Source: Dactylosporangium sp. AC04546
GTDB taxonomy: Bacteria; Actinomycetota; Actinomycetes; Mycobacteriales; Micromonosporaceae
DNA: 64,000 bases
Assembly (NCBI RefSeq): GCF_022095675.1
Contig: NZ_JAHYSG010000033.1
Location: 42,004 to 106,003 of the forward strand
Direction: 5' to 3'
Position numbers and translations under genes: made by a program. The number at the start of each line of letters is the position of its first letter. The first letter of the stretch is position 1. This document shows positions 41,939 through 50,476 of the stretch, piece by piece. The notes below the pieces were generated by a model. That model made no database searches. It worked only from the letters and a program-made list of their open reading frames with translations, and was not told the origin of the DNA.

Positions 41939-43147
41939 CGTCCGCGCGGGTGGACGGTCGCCGGCTGGTTGCCGCGGAGCCGCATCCGCGAGGGTCCTGA
42001 GCAGCAGCGGGCTGGCCAGGATGAGCAGGCCCGCGACCGCGATCGCGCCGCGCGGGCCGACGCCGGCGGCGAGCAGCCCGAACAGCGCGCTGAGCACGGC
42101 GATCGCGGCGCTGCTGCTGACCGACCAGGCCGACAGCGTCCGGGCGACGCGGTCCTTCGGCGTGTGGTCGAGCCGGTAGGCGGCGACCACCGGGTTGTAC
42201 AGGCTCATGCTGATGATGATCGCCAGCTCGACGCCGATGACGGTCAGCAGGCCGGCGACGCCGGGCCGCACGAACACCAGCCCGATCAGCCAGACCGCCC
42301 GCAGCGCCCCCACCACGCGCAGGATGGGGATGCTGCCGTACCGCGCGACGAGCCGCGGGGCCAGGCGCGACCCGACCAGCCCGCCGAGGCAGGGGGCGGC
42401 GAACGCGAGCCCGTACTGCCACGGCGGGAAGCCCAGGTCGCGCAGCATGAGCACGGCCAGCAGCGGCTCGGTGGCCATGATGAGCCCGGCGACGACGAGG
42501 TGGTTGAGGTACAGCGCCCGCAGCCCGGGATGGGTGAGCAGGTGCCGCCAGCCGCCGGGTCCCCGCTCGGTGCGCTGCGGACGCTCCTCCACGCCGCCGA
42601 TCGCCGCGATGCCCAGCGCCGAGAGCAGGTAGCTGCACGCGTCGGCGACCACGGTGACGACCGGCCCGAACAGCCCGATCGCCGCACCGCCGAGCGGCGG
42701 CCCGACCGCGATCGAGCTCCACGTCGTCGCCTCGAACCGGGAGCCGGCGGCGACGAGGTGCTCCCGCGGGACGATCGCCTTGAGGAACGCGCCGCTCGCC
42801 GCGGTGAACGCGATCTTCGCCGCGGCGATCACGGCGGTGACGGCGAGCAGCTGGGCGAAGCTCAGCCGGCCGAACGCGTACGCGACCGGGATCGACAGCA
42901 GCGCCGCGCACCGCACCAGCTCCATCGCGATCATCACGGGCCGCTTGCGGCGGAACTCCACCCACGGCCCGAGCGGCACCGCGAGCAGCGCGCCGACCGC
43001 CGGCCCGACCGCGGACAGCGCCGACACCTGCGCCGGCCCGGCGTCGAGCACGAGCACGGCGATGAGCGGCAGCGCGCCGAACGACAGCCCGGAACCGTAC
43101 GCGCTCACCGCGTACGCCGCCCACAACCACCCGAACCGCCGATCCAC
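41930..43147 (-). CDS. MFS transporter
   Basis: The protein is about 405 residues from GTG 43147 (GGTGAG upstream). Twelve hydrophobic segments are visible, with WLWAAYAVSAYGSGLSFGALPL at the N-terminus, GPWVEFRRKRPVMIAMELVR as motif A, and the YNPVVAAYRLDHTPKDRVAR loop late in the protein. It is divergent from a LysR gene with a shared operator, so that regulator probably controls it. It overlaps the APH gene by 9 bp. Confidence 0.87.
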   Translation of the reverse strand: MDRRFGWLWAAYAVSAYGSGLSFGALPLIAVLVLDAGPAQVSALSAVGPAVGALLAVPLGPWVEFRRKRPVMIAMELVRCAALLSIPVAYAFGRLSFAQLLAVTAVIAAAKIAFTAASGAFLKAIVPREHLVAAGSRFEATTWSSIAVGPPLGGAAIGLFGPVVTVVADACSYLLSALGIAAIGGVEERPQRTERGPGGWRHLLTHPGLRALYLNHLVVAGLIMATEPLLAVLMLRDLGFPPWQYGLAFAAPCLGGLVGSRLAPRLVARYGSIPILRVVGALRAVWLIGLVFVRPGVAGLLTVIGVELAIIISMSLYNPVVAAYRLDHTPKDRVARTLSAWSVSSSAAIAVLSALFGLLAAGVGPRGAIAVAGLLILASPLLLRTLADAAPRQPAGDRPPARTSA

Positions 43148-43205
43148 GGCAGCGATCTCACCAGGACCGGCACGGCCGAGCAAACAACGCCGGGCGCGGC
43201 GAGCC

Positions 43206-43220
43206 ACAACCACCGGTTGT
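43206..43220. promoter_or_regulatory. LysR-type operator between MFS and LysR genes
   Basis: ACAACC-ACC-GGTTGT is a perfect inverted repeat with T/A ends fitting LysR binding sites. A TAGGGT box (43220-43225) begins at its edge and lies 7 nt before the LysR GTG, which suggests a leaderless, autoregulated transcript. Confidence 0.6.
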
Positions 43221-43232
43221 AGGGTGTGGCCG

Positions 43233-44174
43233 GTGGACCTCGAAGCCGTGCGCACCTTCGTCGCCGCCGCGGACGCCGGCCGGTTCCAGGACGCCGCCGC
43301 CGAGCTGGCGATCACGCAGCAGGCCGTCTCCAAGCGCGTCGCCGCCCTGGAGCACGACCTGGACGTGCGCCTGTTCGTCCGCACGGCGCGCGGGGTGCGC
43401 CTCACCGTCGACGGCCAGGCCTTCCTGCCGCACGCCCGGGAGTTGCTGCGCGTGGCGCGGCGCGCCGACGCGTCGGTCCGCCCCGGCCGGCGGGCGCTGC
43501 GGGTCGACGTCGTCAACCGGCGGACTGCTCCGGCGGTACTGCTGCAGGACTTCCATCGGGAGCACCCTGCGGTCGACCTGGACGTGGTGACGCTCGCCGT
43601 CGACGTCGCGGACGCGATCGCCGCCGTGGAGGCCGGCGAGGTCGACGCCACCTTCCACGCGGTCCCCGCGCCGGGGAGCACGCCGCCCGCGATCCGTACC
43701 GCCCCGGTCCTCGACGAGCCCCACGAGCTGCTCGTCGGCCCGGCCCACGCGCTCGCCGCGGCGGCGTCCGTCACGCCCGCCGAGCTGGCGGCGCACCACA
43801 TCTCGATGCCGGGCCTGGCCCGCGACACCGAGTGGGCCGCCTACTACGACGAGCTGGCGGCGGTGTTCGGCCTCACGATCGACGTGGCCGGCCCGGTCTT
43901 CGGCAACGAGGCCCAGCTGGCCGACATCGCCGCGTCGCCGACGCTGTCGACGCTGGTGGGGGAGCACTCGCGGTACCTGTGGCCGGACAGCTACGACCTG
44001 CGCCGCATCCCGGTCCGCGGGCCGTCGCCGGTCTACCCGTTGTCGGTGATCTGGCGCGCCGACAACCCGCACCCGGGCCTGGCCCGGCTGTGCGCCTTCC
44101 TGGCCGCCAGGTGGGCGCCGGCGGCCGCCGACGCCTGGACCCCGACCTGGGCTCACCGGGTCGCGTCGAGGTAG
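43233..44174 (+). CDS. LysR-family transcriptional regulator
   Basis: The 313-residue protein has an N-terminal HTH (LEAVRTFVAAADAGRFQDAAAELAITQQAVSKRVAALEHDL) and a LysR substrate domain (RALRVDVVNRRTAPAVLLQDF, DVADAIAAVEAGEVDATF, EPHELLVGPAHALA). GTG 43233 is preceded by a -10-like box but no ribosome binding site. It is probably the regulator of the divergent MFS gene and of itself. Confidence 0.92.
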   Translation: MDLEAVRTFVAAADAGRFQDAAAELAITQQAVSKRVAALEHDLDVRLFVRTARGVRLTVDGQAFLPHARELLRVARRADASVRPGRRALRVDVVNRRTAPAVLLQDFHREHPAVDLDVVTLAVDVADAIAAVEAGEVDATFHAVPAPGSTPPAIRTAPVLDEPHELLVGPAHALAAAASVTPAELAAHHISMPGLARDTEWAAYYDELAAVFGLTIDVAGPVFGNEAQLADIAASPTLSTLVGEHSRYLWPDSYDLRRIPVRGPSPVYPLSVIWRADNPHPGLARLCAFLAARWAPAAADAWTPTWAHRVASR

Positions 44175-44380
44175 ACCTCCACGTCGTACTGCAGGCGGAC
44201 GGGCTCACCGTTGCTCACCCCGACGAAGACGGGCTCGCCGCTGGGTGTCCGCCCCTGCCGCCACACCTCGTCGCGGGCCGCGTCGCGCGACTCCTTGTGC
44301 ACCTTGCCGGCCCGGTGCAGGTCGAGCACCTTCTGGGCGGTCGTCCGATCGCTGTCCACCTGCACGCGTATCCGGGGCAT
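44153..44380 (-). CDS. Small hypothetical protein (75 aa)
   Basis: The protein is charged, with no membrane segment: VQVDSDRTTAQKVLDLHRAG, then RDAARDEVWRQGR and a beta-like C-terminus (VRLQYDVEVYLD). AAGGAGG lies 8 nt before ATG 44380, good support for expression. It is divergent from the TetR gene and shares its operator region. The 3' end overlaps the LysR gene by 22 bp. The family is not recognised. Confidence 0.65.
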   Translation of the reverse strand: MPRIRVQVDSDRTTAQKVLDLHRAGKVHKESRDAARDEVWRQGRTPSGEPVFVGVSNGEPVRLQYDVEVYLDATR

Positions 44381-44392
44381 CCGATGGCCCTC

Positions 44393-44423
44393 CTTAACAG
44401 CGTTAAGTCTCCTGTACAGTGTA
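44393..44423. promoter_or_regulatory. TetR operator and promoter region
   Basis: CTTAAC-AGC-GTTAAG (44393-44407) and TACAGTGTA (44415-44423) are two inverted repeats in the 47-bp gap between divergent genes. TACAGT (44415-44420) sits 7 nt before ATG 44428, so it may be the -10 of a leaderless TetR transcript, with the first repeat over the -35. Autoregulation is likely. Confidence 0.55.
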
Positions 44424-44427
44424 ATAC

Positions 44428-45066
44428 ATGTCCTCGGTCTGGCTCCGCCCCGATCGCCCGCGCCGCACCGCACCCCTCACCCGGGAGCGCATCGTGCGGG
44501 CGGCCCTGACCCTGCTCGACGAGGAGGGCGCCGAGGGCCTGACGATGCGCCGCCTGGCCCAGCGCCTCGCGGTGACGGCGACCGCGCTGTACTGGCACGT
44601 GGAGACCAAGGACGACGTCCTGGACCTGGCCGTGGACGAGCTCTTCGGCGAGGTCCCGCTGCCGCCGGCGACGGACGACTGGCGGGCGGACGTCCGCACG
44701 CTGATCCGGTCGTGGCGCTCGACGATGCTGGCCCACCCCTGGGCGCCGGCGCTGATCGGGCGCCCGCTGATCGGCCCGAACGTCCTGGCCCGCACCGAGT
44801 TCCTGCAGTCGGCCCTGGTCCGCGGCGGCCTGCGGACCCACACGGTGGCGGTGATGACCCGCCTGCTGGCCAACTACGTGATCGGCGCCGCGCTGACGGA
44901 GACGACCTGGCGCCGCACGACGGACCCGACGATGCGCGCCGAGACCAGACGCCGCATGGAGTCGTACCCGACCCTGCACGCGACGGGCCACCTGGACGAG
45001 ACCCGCTGGCCGGACGACGACCTCTTCGACCACGGCCTGACGGCCATCCTGGCCACCGTCGGCTGA
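44428..45066 (+). CDS. TetR/AcrR-family transcriptional regulator
   Basis: The 212-residue protein has the HTH LTRERIVRAALTLLDEEGAEGLTMRRLAQRLAVTATALYWHVETKDDVLDL. A TetR_C-type ligand domain follows (STMLAHPWAPALIGRPLIGPN, LLANYVIGAALTETTW). This C-terminal class includes tetracycline-repressor-like proteins. It probably controls itself and the divergent 75-residue protein gene. Confidence 0.92.
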   Translation: MSSVWLRPDRPRRTAPLTRERIVRAALTLLDEEGAEGLTMRRLAQRLAVTATALYWHVETKDDVLDLAVDELFGEVPLPPATDDWRADVRTLIRSWRSTMLAHPWAPALIGRPLIGPNVLARTEFLQSALVRGGLRTHTVAVMTRLLANYVIGAALTETTWRRTTDPTMRAETRRRMESYPTLHATGHLDETRWPDDDLFDHGLTAILATVG

Positions 45067-45095
45067 ACAGCGGGCCGCCGCGTACAGTGCGCGCC

Positions 45096-45557
45096 GTGGG
45101 GGTCGACTGGGTTCCGGCGCGTCCGCGGGCCGGTGCGGACCTCGGCGAGGTCGCCGGGCTGGTCGACGTCCAGGTGCGGTTCGTGCGGCGGCTGATGTTC
45201 GGTGCCGGTGACCCCGGGCCGGGGCCCGGCGACGGGCTGCTCGAGCGGCTCGACATTCCCGTCGTGAACCGGCAGTGGCCGAGCTTCCGGGTCGGTGCCG
45301 TCGTCCGCAACCCGGTGTTCCCGCCCGAGTGGCGCTCCGCGGCCTGCTCGACGATGCTGCCCGCGGACGCCCGGCGGGTCGTCGGGCGGTGGCGGTGGTG
45401 GCACGGGGAGGTCGGCGAGTTCAACCGGGCCGTCCCGGCCGGTTTCAAGACGCACGCGCCCCGACCGGCGGCGGCGAGCGACGCGTGGGTGGAGGACTTC
45501 TTCGCGTGGGTCACGCCGTGGCTGGACGAGGAGTACGGCCTCTACGTCTGGTGCTGA
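45096..45557 (+). CDS. Hypothetical protein (153 aa)
   Basis: Starting at GTG 45096, the protein is rich in Trp, Arg and Pro (VGVDWVPARPRAG, VVGRWRWWHGEVGEFNRAVP, WVEDFFAWVTPWLDEEYGLYVWC). It has no signal peptide or membrane helix. No family is recognised. It overlaps the convergent methyltransferase gene by 16 bp. Confidence 0.6.
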   Translation: MGVDWVPARPRAGADLGEVAGLVDVQVRFVRRLMFGAGDPGPGPGDGLLERLDIPVVNRQWPSFRVGAVVRNPVFPPEWRSAACSTMLPADARRVVGRWRWWHGEVGEFNRAVPAGFKTHAPRPAAASDAWVEDFFAWVTPWLDEEYGLYVWC

Positions 45558-46351
45558 CGGCGGCCCCAGGCCGACACCATCGGGGACGTGGCGACGTCCA
45601 GGGTGCCCGTCGCCAGGTTGGCCAGGTGCTCGTCGATCTCCCCGGCCGTGGCCAGGCCGGCCGCCAGGAGGCGGTCGCGGATCTGGCGGACCGTGGCCTC
45701 CTCCAGGCGGACGCAGGCCGGGCCGGTGATCGGGAACGACGCGTCGGCCTCGACGTCCGCCAGGCCGGCCTCGCGGAGCAGGCGGGGCAGCGTGCGGCCG
45801 TACGCCAGGTCGACCCCGCGCTCGGCCATCAGCGCGCGGAAGGCGTGCTTGAGCTTGTTCGCCAGGCGCTGGGCCGGGCCGTGCTCGTCCGGGCAGGCCA
45901 GGGGCTGCAGCGCCGGGTCGGCCTCCTCCAGCAGCAGCCAGCCGCCGGGGCGCAGCGCCGACACCATGGCGGCGAGGGCCTCCGCGCGCTGCGGGACGTG
46001 GACCAGGACCAGGCGCGCGTGCACCAGGTCGAAGCCCGTCGACGGCGGGGGTTCGGCGCCCACGTCGTGGCGGCGGACCGTGTACCCGGCGCCGGCCGGC
46101 ATCCACGACACGTCGATGTCGGTGGCGAGCACCTCGCCCGCCGGCCCGACCCGGGCGGCCAGCCACGACGGCACGCTGGGACCGCCCGCGCCGACCTCCC
46201 AGCACCGCCAGCCCGGCGCGATGCCGAGCGCCTCGACGTGGCGGAACGTGGCCGCGTCGAACAGCGCCGCCAGGGCGTCGAAGCGCTGGCCCGCCTCGGC
46301 CTGCCGGTTGTCGAGCAGGTACCCGCCGTCGTCCGTCACGCCCCGCATCAT
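45542..46351 (-). CDS. SAM-dependent methyltransferase
   Basis: The 269-residue class I methyltransferase has motif I as CWEVGAGGPSVPSWLAARVG (SAM-binding GxGxG variant), motif II VLATDIDVSWM, and FDLVHARLVLVHVPQRAEAL, then LRPGGWLLLEEADP. It belongs to the Methyltransf_11/25-type group of unknown small-molecule substrate. The ATG follows the phosphotransferase stop by one base, so both are cotranscribed. Confidence 0.87.
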   Translation of the reverse strand: MMRGVTDDGGYLLDNRQAEAGQRFDALAALFDAATFRHVEALGIAPGWRCWEVGAGGPSVPSWLAARVGPAGEVLATDIDVSWMPAGAGYTVRRHDVGAEPPPSTGFDLVHARLVLVHVPQRAEALAAMVSALRPGGWLLLEEADPALQPLACPDEHGPAQRLANKLKHAFRALMAERGVDLAYGRTLPRLLREAGLADVEADASFPITGPACVRLEEATVRQIRDRLLAAGLATAGEIDEHLANLATGTLDVATSPMVSAWGRRQHQT

Positions 46352-46352
46352 C

Positions 46353-47126
46353 TCAGGGGTCGAAGAGCTGCCGGTGCGCGCGGCTCCAGGCGATGCGCTG
46401 CGCCACCCGGTCCAGCGCGCCGGTCTCCTGCCAGAACAGCTGCGGCTGCCGTGCCTGCGCGGCCAGCCGGCGGGCGCGCAGCAGCACCGCCTCCTGCTGG
46501 GCGATGACCTCGTCGACCAGGCCGTCGGTGGTCGTCAGGCCGTACGCCTCCGCGAACCGCTCCAGGCGGCGCCGGCGGTCGGGCGGCCGGGGATGGCGCA
46601 GCGACGCCAGGCAGACGGCGTCGTCGCGGAACGGGGCGACGTACTCCAGCGCGTACGCCACGTCGTGGAGGGGCCGCGCCGGCCAGGCGTAGTCCCAGTC
46701 CAGGATGCCGACCGGGCGGTCACCCCGCCAGACCAGGTTCCACGGCCCGAAGTCGCCGTGGCAGACGAGGTCGCCGGCGCCGAACGTGCCGTCCGCGGCC
46801 GCCCAGCCGGCGGTGGCCGCGGGACGGAACCCCCGGACGGCGTCGTGGTAGTCGCGCAGGAGCCGCGCCATCGCGACCAGTCCGGCGTCCCCGGCGACCC
46901 TGGCCCATGCGGTACCGCCGGATTCGCCGTCGATGAAGGACAGCACCTCGCGGCCGTCCGCGTCGATGCCGAGCAGGCGGGGCGAGTGGGGGAACCCGGC
47001 CCGCTCCAGGTGCTGGAGCAGCTCGTGGATCGTCGGTGACCAGGGGTGCAGGGGCCGGCGGACGGTGTCGCCGATGCGGACGACCCGGCGGTGCGGGTCG
47101 TCCTGCAACACCTCCTCGCCCGTCAT
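46353..47126 (-). CDS. APH-family phosphotransferase
   Basis: The 257-residue protein has a kinase-like fold with catalytic loop VCHGDFGPWNLVW and metal-binding Asp in VGILDWDYAWPARPLHDVAYAL. The nucleotide-binding lobe is short. Such trimethylamine/choline or aminoglycoside-kinase-like proteins are frequent in actinomycetes; the substrate is unknown. Confidence 0.85.
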   Translation of the reverse strand: MTGEEVLQDDPHRRVVRIGDTVRRPLHPWSPTIHELLQHLERAGFPHSPRLLGIDADGREVLSFIDGESGGTAWARVAGDAGLVAMARLLRDYHDAVRGFRPAATAGWAAADGTFGAGDLVCHGDFGPWNLVWRGDRPVGILDWDYAWPARPLHDVAYALEYVAPFRDDAVCLASLRHPRPPDRRRRLERFAEAYGLTTTDGLVDEVIAQQEAVLLRARRLAAQARQPQLFWQETGALDRVAQRIAWSRAHRQLFDP

Positions 47127-47159
47127 CCGGTGACGGGTGCGTCGCGCACCGGCACGGCG

Positions 47160-47642
47160 TCAGAGCTCCCGGTAGTAGAACGTCACCGGGAACGGCGTGC
47201 AGCCCAGGCGCTCGTACAGCGCCCGGGCCGGGGCGTGGAAGGCGTCGGCACCGGTGCCGATCTCCACCACCTCGGCGCCGCGCGAACGCATGTCGGCGAA
47301 CGCGTGCTCGCACAGGACCGTGCCCGCGCCGTGGCGGCGCTGCCCGGCGGCGACCGCGAGGTGCGAGACCGAGCCGTTCCTGCGGGCCGGGTCGACGCTC
47401 CACGCGACGTACCCGGCGAGGGCGCCGTCGACCTCGGCCACCGCCACGTACCTGTGCTGCTCCGGCTCGTGCAGCTGGGCGACCTGCGTGCGGTAGTCGC
47501 CCCGCCAGTCGCCGTGCTGGTTGGCGAAGACGACGTCGCCCACGGCGGGCCGGAAGGAGTGCTCGTAGAAGGGCCCGAACGTCTCGATGGTGAGCTCGAT
47601 GAGCCGGGTCAGGTCATGCGGAAGGAACGAACGAACCAGCAT
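47160..47642 (-). CDS. GNAT-family N-acetyltransferase
   Basis: The 160-residue protein has the GNAT core: VRSFLPHDLTRLIELTIETF, VAVAEVDGALAGYVAWSVD, VSHLAVAAGQRRHGAGTVLCEHA (acetyl-CoA loop) and ALYERLGCTPFPVTFYYREL. ATG 47642 gives the canonical N-terminus. The substrate is unknown. Confidence 0.88.
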   Translation of the reverse strand: MLVRSFLPHDLTRLIELTIETFGPFYEHSFRPAVGDVVFANQHGDWRGDYRTQVAQLHEPEQHRYVAVAEVDGALAGYVAWSVDPARRNGSVSHLAVAAGQRRHGAGTVLCEHAFADMRSRGAEVVEIGTGADAFHAPARALYERLGCTPFPVTFYYREL

Positions 47643-47988
47643 GGAATGGGGCCTTTCGGGCTGAGGGAAGGATGGCCGTTCCCACTCGCGGCCCGTGGTG
47701 GCGGCGAGTGGCCCCTCAGTGACGGCTGCGGCCGGCGGCGAAGCATTCCATGCCGCGCAGTCTAGCGGCGCGAGCCGTCCCGAACCTCCGACTTTCCTCC
47801 CCGCCCCGCGGCCATCCTGGTCCTGCACCACATCGAGCACGTCGTCGCCGAGATCGCGTACGTTCACCGACTTCAACGCCGTTGCGTTCAGCCGCTCGGC
47901 CGGCCGCAACCTAGGTGTTGCGGGGCGGGACGTTGATGACGATGGCGTGGTTCGCCGAAAGGGATGTGCGGTGCCGGGTGGCCATCAG
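47643..47988. other. Intergenic region without a supported gene
   Basis: About 350 bp with no convincing coding frame on either strand. A minus-strand stretch near 47810-47880 reads KSVNVRDLGDDVLDVV, faintly like the N-terminus of a Phd-type antitoxin, but it continues into non-coding sequence. Base composition falls towards the following resistance gene. Confidence 0.5.
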
Positions 47989-48001
47989 TAGAGTGAGGTC
48001 C
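47989..48001 (+). promoter_or_regulatory. -10 box of a leaderless leader-ORF transcript
   Basis: TAGAGT at 47989-47994 lies 7 nt before the ATG at 48002, the spacing typical of actinobacterial leaderless mRNAs. No good -35 hexamer is visible upstream. Confidence 0.45.
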
Positions 48002-48067
48002 ATGTCGAGCCCCGAGGCATCCACTGCGGGGGCTTTCGGTCACGCCGTCAGCCCCCTGAACCACTGA
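48002..48067 (+). CDS. Putative leader peptide of the chloramphenicol exporter gene
   Basis: A 21-codon ORF begins MSSPEASTAGAFG and ends SPLNH before a TGA. It lies 113 bp upstream of the exporter gene and contains most of a hairpin in its second half. Drug-inducible exporters and acetyltransferases for chloramphenicol are classically controlled by ribosome stalling on such short ORFs. Assignment rests on position, size and the hairpin only. Confidence 0.5.
   Translation: MSSPEASTAGAFGHAVSPLNH
48028..48056 (+). promoter_or_regulatory. Hairpin inside the leader ORF (attenuator candidate)
   Basis: GGGGGCT (48028-48034) pairs perfectly with AGCCCCC (48050-48056) around a 15-nt loop. A ribosome stalled early in the leader ORF would let it form, while a translating ribosome would melt it. 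Confidence 0.5.
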
Positions 48068-48180
48068 GGTTCTAGCCTTCTCGCCCAGTTGCTTGACGCA
48101 TGGGCGGTTGTTCGGGCATCCCATCGGGCTGGCCGCAGTGACGAGACGCCTTCCGTCCGTTTCCTGCCTCGGAGTCCTCG

Positions 48181-49365
48181 ATGCCTCTCGCGCTCTACCT
48201 GCTTGCCCTCGCGATCTTTGCCATGGGCACCTCAGAATTCATGCTCGCCGGCCTGGTGCCGGACATCGCCATCAGCCTCAACGTCTCGGTCGGGACCGCC
48301 GGACTGCTCACTTCCGCCTTCGCGGTCGGGATGATCGTCGGCGCACCCACCATGGCTGCCTTCGCCCGCCGTTGGCCCGCACGGGCCACGCTCCTCGGTT
48401 GCGTGGTGGTCTTCGCCGTTTGTCACGTCGTCGCTGCGATCACCCCGACCTTCTCCGTGCTGTTCGCCACCCGTGTCCTGGCTGCGGTTGCCAACGCCGG
48501 ATTCCTGGCGGTCGCACTCAGCACCGCGACCCGCCTTGTGGCCCCGGATCAGAAGGGACGTGCCCTGGCGGTGCTTCTATCCGGTACGACGATCGCGACC
48601 GTCGCCGGCGTCCCCGCAGGCGCACTGCTCGGCACGGCAATGGGCTGGCGGACCACGTTCTGGGCAGTCGCGCTGCTGTGCGTCCCCGCGGCGGCCGGCA
48701 TCGTCACCGGGATCCGCACCCGCACGGAACCAGTACCGGAAGGTCCCGACCGTGGCCTTTCTCTGGGATCCGAACTCACCCAGCTTCGAGCACCCCGTTT
48801 GTTCATCGCGATGCTGCTCGGGGCGCTGGTCAACGGCGGCACCTTCGCTGCATTCACGTTCCTCGCACCGGTCGTGACAGGGACCGCCGAGCTGGATGAG
48901 GCGTGGGTGCCGCTGGCGCTGGTGCTGTTCGGCATTGGGTCTTTCGTTGGAGTCACAGCCGCCGGGCGTCTCTGCGACCAGCACCCTCGCCTGACTCTCG
49001 GCGTGGCCTCTCCCATCCTGCTCCTGGGCTGGCTGGCTCTCGCGCTGCTTGCGGGGCACGCTGCGCTGCTACTCATCCTGGTCTTCGTACAGGGGGTCTT
49101 GGCATTCGCGGTGGGAAGCACCTTGATCGCACGGGTGCTCTATGCGGCGTCCGAAGCACCCACCATGGGCGGTTCCTATGCAACGGCCGCGCTCAACATC
49201 GGGGCCGCCGCCGGCCCGGCGATCGGGGCGGTAGCGCTGGCTGGATCCACTGACCTCGGTCCTGTGTGGGTGGCGGCTGTGCTGACCGGGATCGCGTTGC
49301 TCATGTTGTTGCCGTCGCTGCGCCTGATCGCACCGCAGGACCGTCGCATGGAGGTCGTCGGGTGA
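48181..49365 (+). CDS. cmx: Cmx/CmlR-type chloramphenicol efflux MFS transporter
   Basis: The 394-residue protein closely follows the Cmx/CmlR/Cmr family of chloramphenicol exporters: ALYLLALAIFAMGTSEFMLAG at the N-terminus, LLTSAFAVGMIVGAPTMAAF, ANAGFLAVALSTAT, LLSGTTIATVAGVPAGALLG (motif C), NGGTFAAFTFLAPVVT and MGGSYATAALNIGAAAGP near the end. It expels the drug by proton antiport. GGAG precedes ATG 48181. Codon use is noticeably less GC-biased than in neighbours, which suggests acquisition by transfer. Induction may run through the leader ORF upstream. A different drug substrate is possible. Confidence 0.85.
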   Translation: MPLALYLLALAIFAMGTSEFMLAGLVPDIAISLNVSVGTAGLLTSAFAVGMIVGAPTMAAFARRWPARATLLGCVVVFAVCHVVAAITPTFSVLFATRVLAAVANAGFLAVALSTATRLVAPDQKGRALAVLLSGTTIATVAGVPAGALLGTAMGWRTTFWAVALLCVPAAAGIVTGIRTRTEPVPEGPDRGLSLGSELTQLRAPRLFIAMLLGALVNGGTFAAFTFLAPVVTGTAELDEAWVPLALVLFGIGSFVGVTAAGRLCDQHPRLTLGVASPILLLGWLALALLAGHAALLLILVFVQGVLAFAVGSTLIARVLYAASEAPTMGGSYATAALNIGAAAGPAIGAVALAGSTDLGPVWVAAVLTGIALLMLLPSLRLIAPQDRRMEVVG

Positions 49366-49395
49366 CTCACGCGAATGCTCCGCTGAGCTTGCTCG

Positions 49396-50411
49396 ATGAG
49401 TGCTGACGCTTCCGTGTTCGAGGGGTGGCGGCGTGTGCGGCGCTTCGCCGTGCCGCGGGGGATGATCGAGGCCGCCACGGTGCGGCGGTTGGCCGGTGAC
49501 TGGCGCGGCGCCTGCGCCGTCGCCAACGTCGAGGTGGACGTTGATCTGTCTGCCATCGGCCGCGACCATGCGCGGGCCGTTGCCGAGTCGGTTGAGGACG
49601 ACCTGCGCCACCTCGCACCGGATCTGCTGCGGTGGCATGTGGACCGGCTCGTGCCCGCTCGACCGCGCCGCGCCGGGAGCCGACCCTGCTCTGCTCCTAT
49701 CCAGGCGGGCACCTACAGGTCGCACGTCGCTACGGCGGCCCGGGACCGCGTCTGGTACTGCGTTTCGCCGGCCCGGCCGATCCGCTTCGCGGACTGCACG
49801 TCAACCGCGAACGTTGGGACACCCGTCGTACCGGTGACCTGTTGGCCCGCCACGGTGGTCGGCTGCCGTTCCTGACTCCCTCGCCGCCGGGGACCGCCGA
49901 GGAGATCATCGCCTTGCAGGACGCCGGCGGGTGGCGGAAGGCGTGGCGCCTGGCCGGGTTCGACATCGACGCCCTCGCCGACGCGTCGCCGCACCTGCAA
50001 GAACAGGCCCGCCACGGCGACGGTCCGGCACTGACCGCCTGGCTCGACGCCGGTCTTGACCCGCACCTGCGCACGGACCACGGTCGCACCATGCTGCACC
50101 TGATCGTCTGGCTGCCCGACCCGGCGCCCCTGCTCGCGCGGCTCCTCGCCGCTGGGCTCGACATCGACGCCCGCGACCAGTACGGGGATACGCCGTTGCG
50201 GTACGCCATCACGTCGGGCGGCTCGATCGCCGCGATCCGGGCCCTGGCAGCGGCAGACGCCACCACCGACGGCTGGGAGGAGGCTGCCGAACGGGCCAGC
50301 CGGTCGACCGAGTTGCGGTTCCTCAGTGCCCCGCGAAACCCCGGAACAAGGACGCCTGTTCCGAACGACAACTCGTCGCACGCCATGTTCACGGCCGGAC
50401 GGTACAGCTGA
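49396..50411 (+). pseudogene. Ankyrin-repeat protein gene with a frameshift
   Basis: The first frame (49396 to about 49680) reads FEGWRRVRRFAVPRGMIEAAT and ESVEDDLRHLAPDLLRWHVD. The second (about 49670-50411) continues with REPTLLCSYPGGHLQVARRY, HGRTMLHLIVWLPDPAPLL and GDTPLRYAITSGGSIAAIR, which are ankyrin-type repeats. Both halves belong to one family of actinomycete ankyrin proteins. Continuity needs a -1 shift in the CGCGCCGCGCC-like run near 49665-49680. Either a one-base deletion inactivated the gene or the base call there is wrong. Confidence 0.75.
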
Positions 50412-50476
50412 CCCCCGCTCCGATACGGGGGTGGGTCGGATGGTTCCGCCGGGCCTGCGCGCCGACGCTGAACGGC

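Noticed and set aside
47810..47909. Phd-like antitoxin start on the minus strand
   Set aside because: Only about 16 residues look similar, there is no toxin partner and the frame continues into non-coding sequence.
47643..49365. Mobile element carrying the chloramphenicol exporter
   Set aside because: No transposase, integrase, terminal inverted repeats or target duplications could be found around it.
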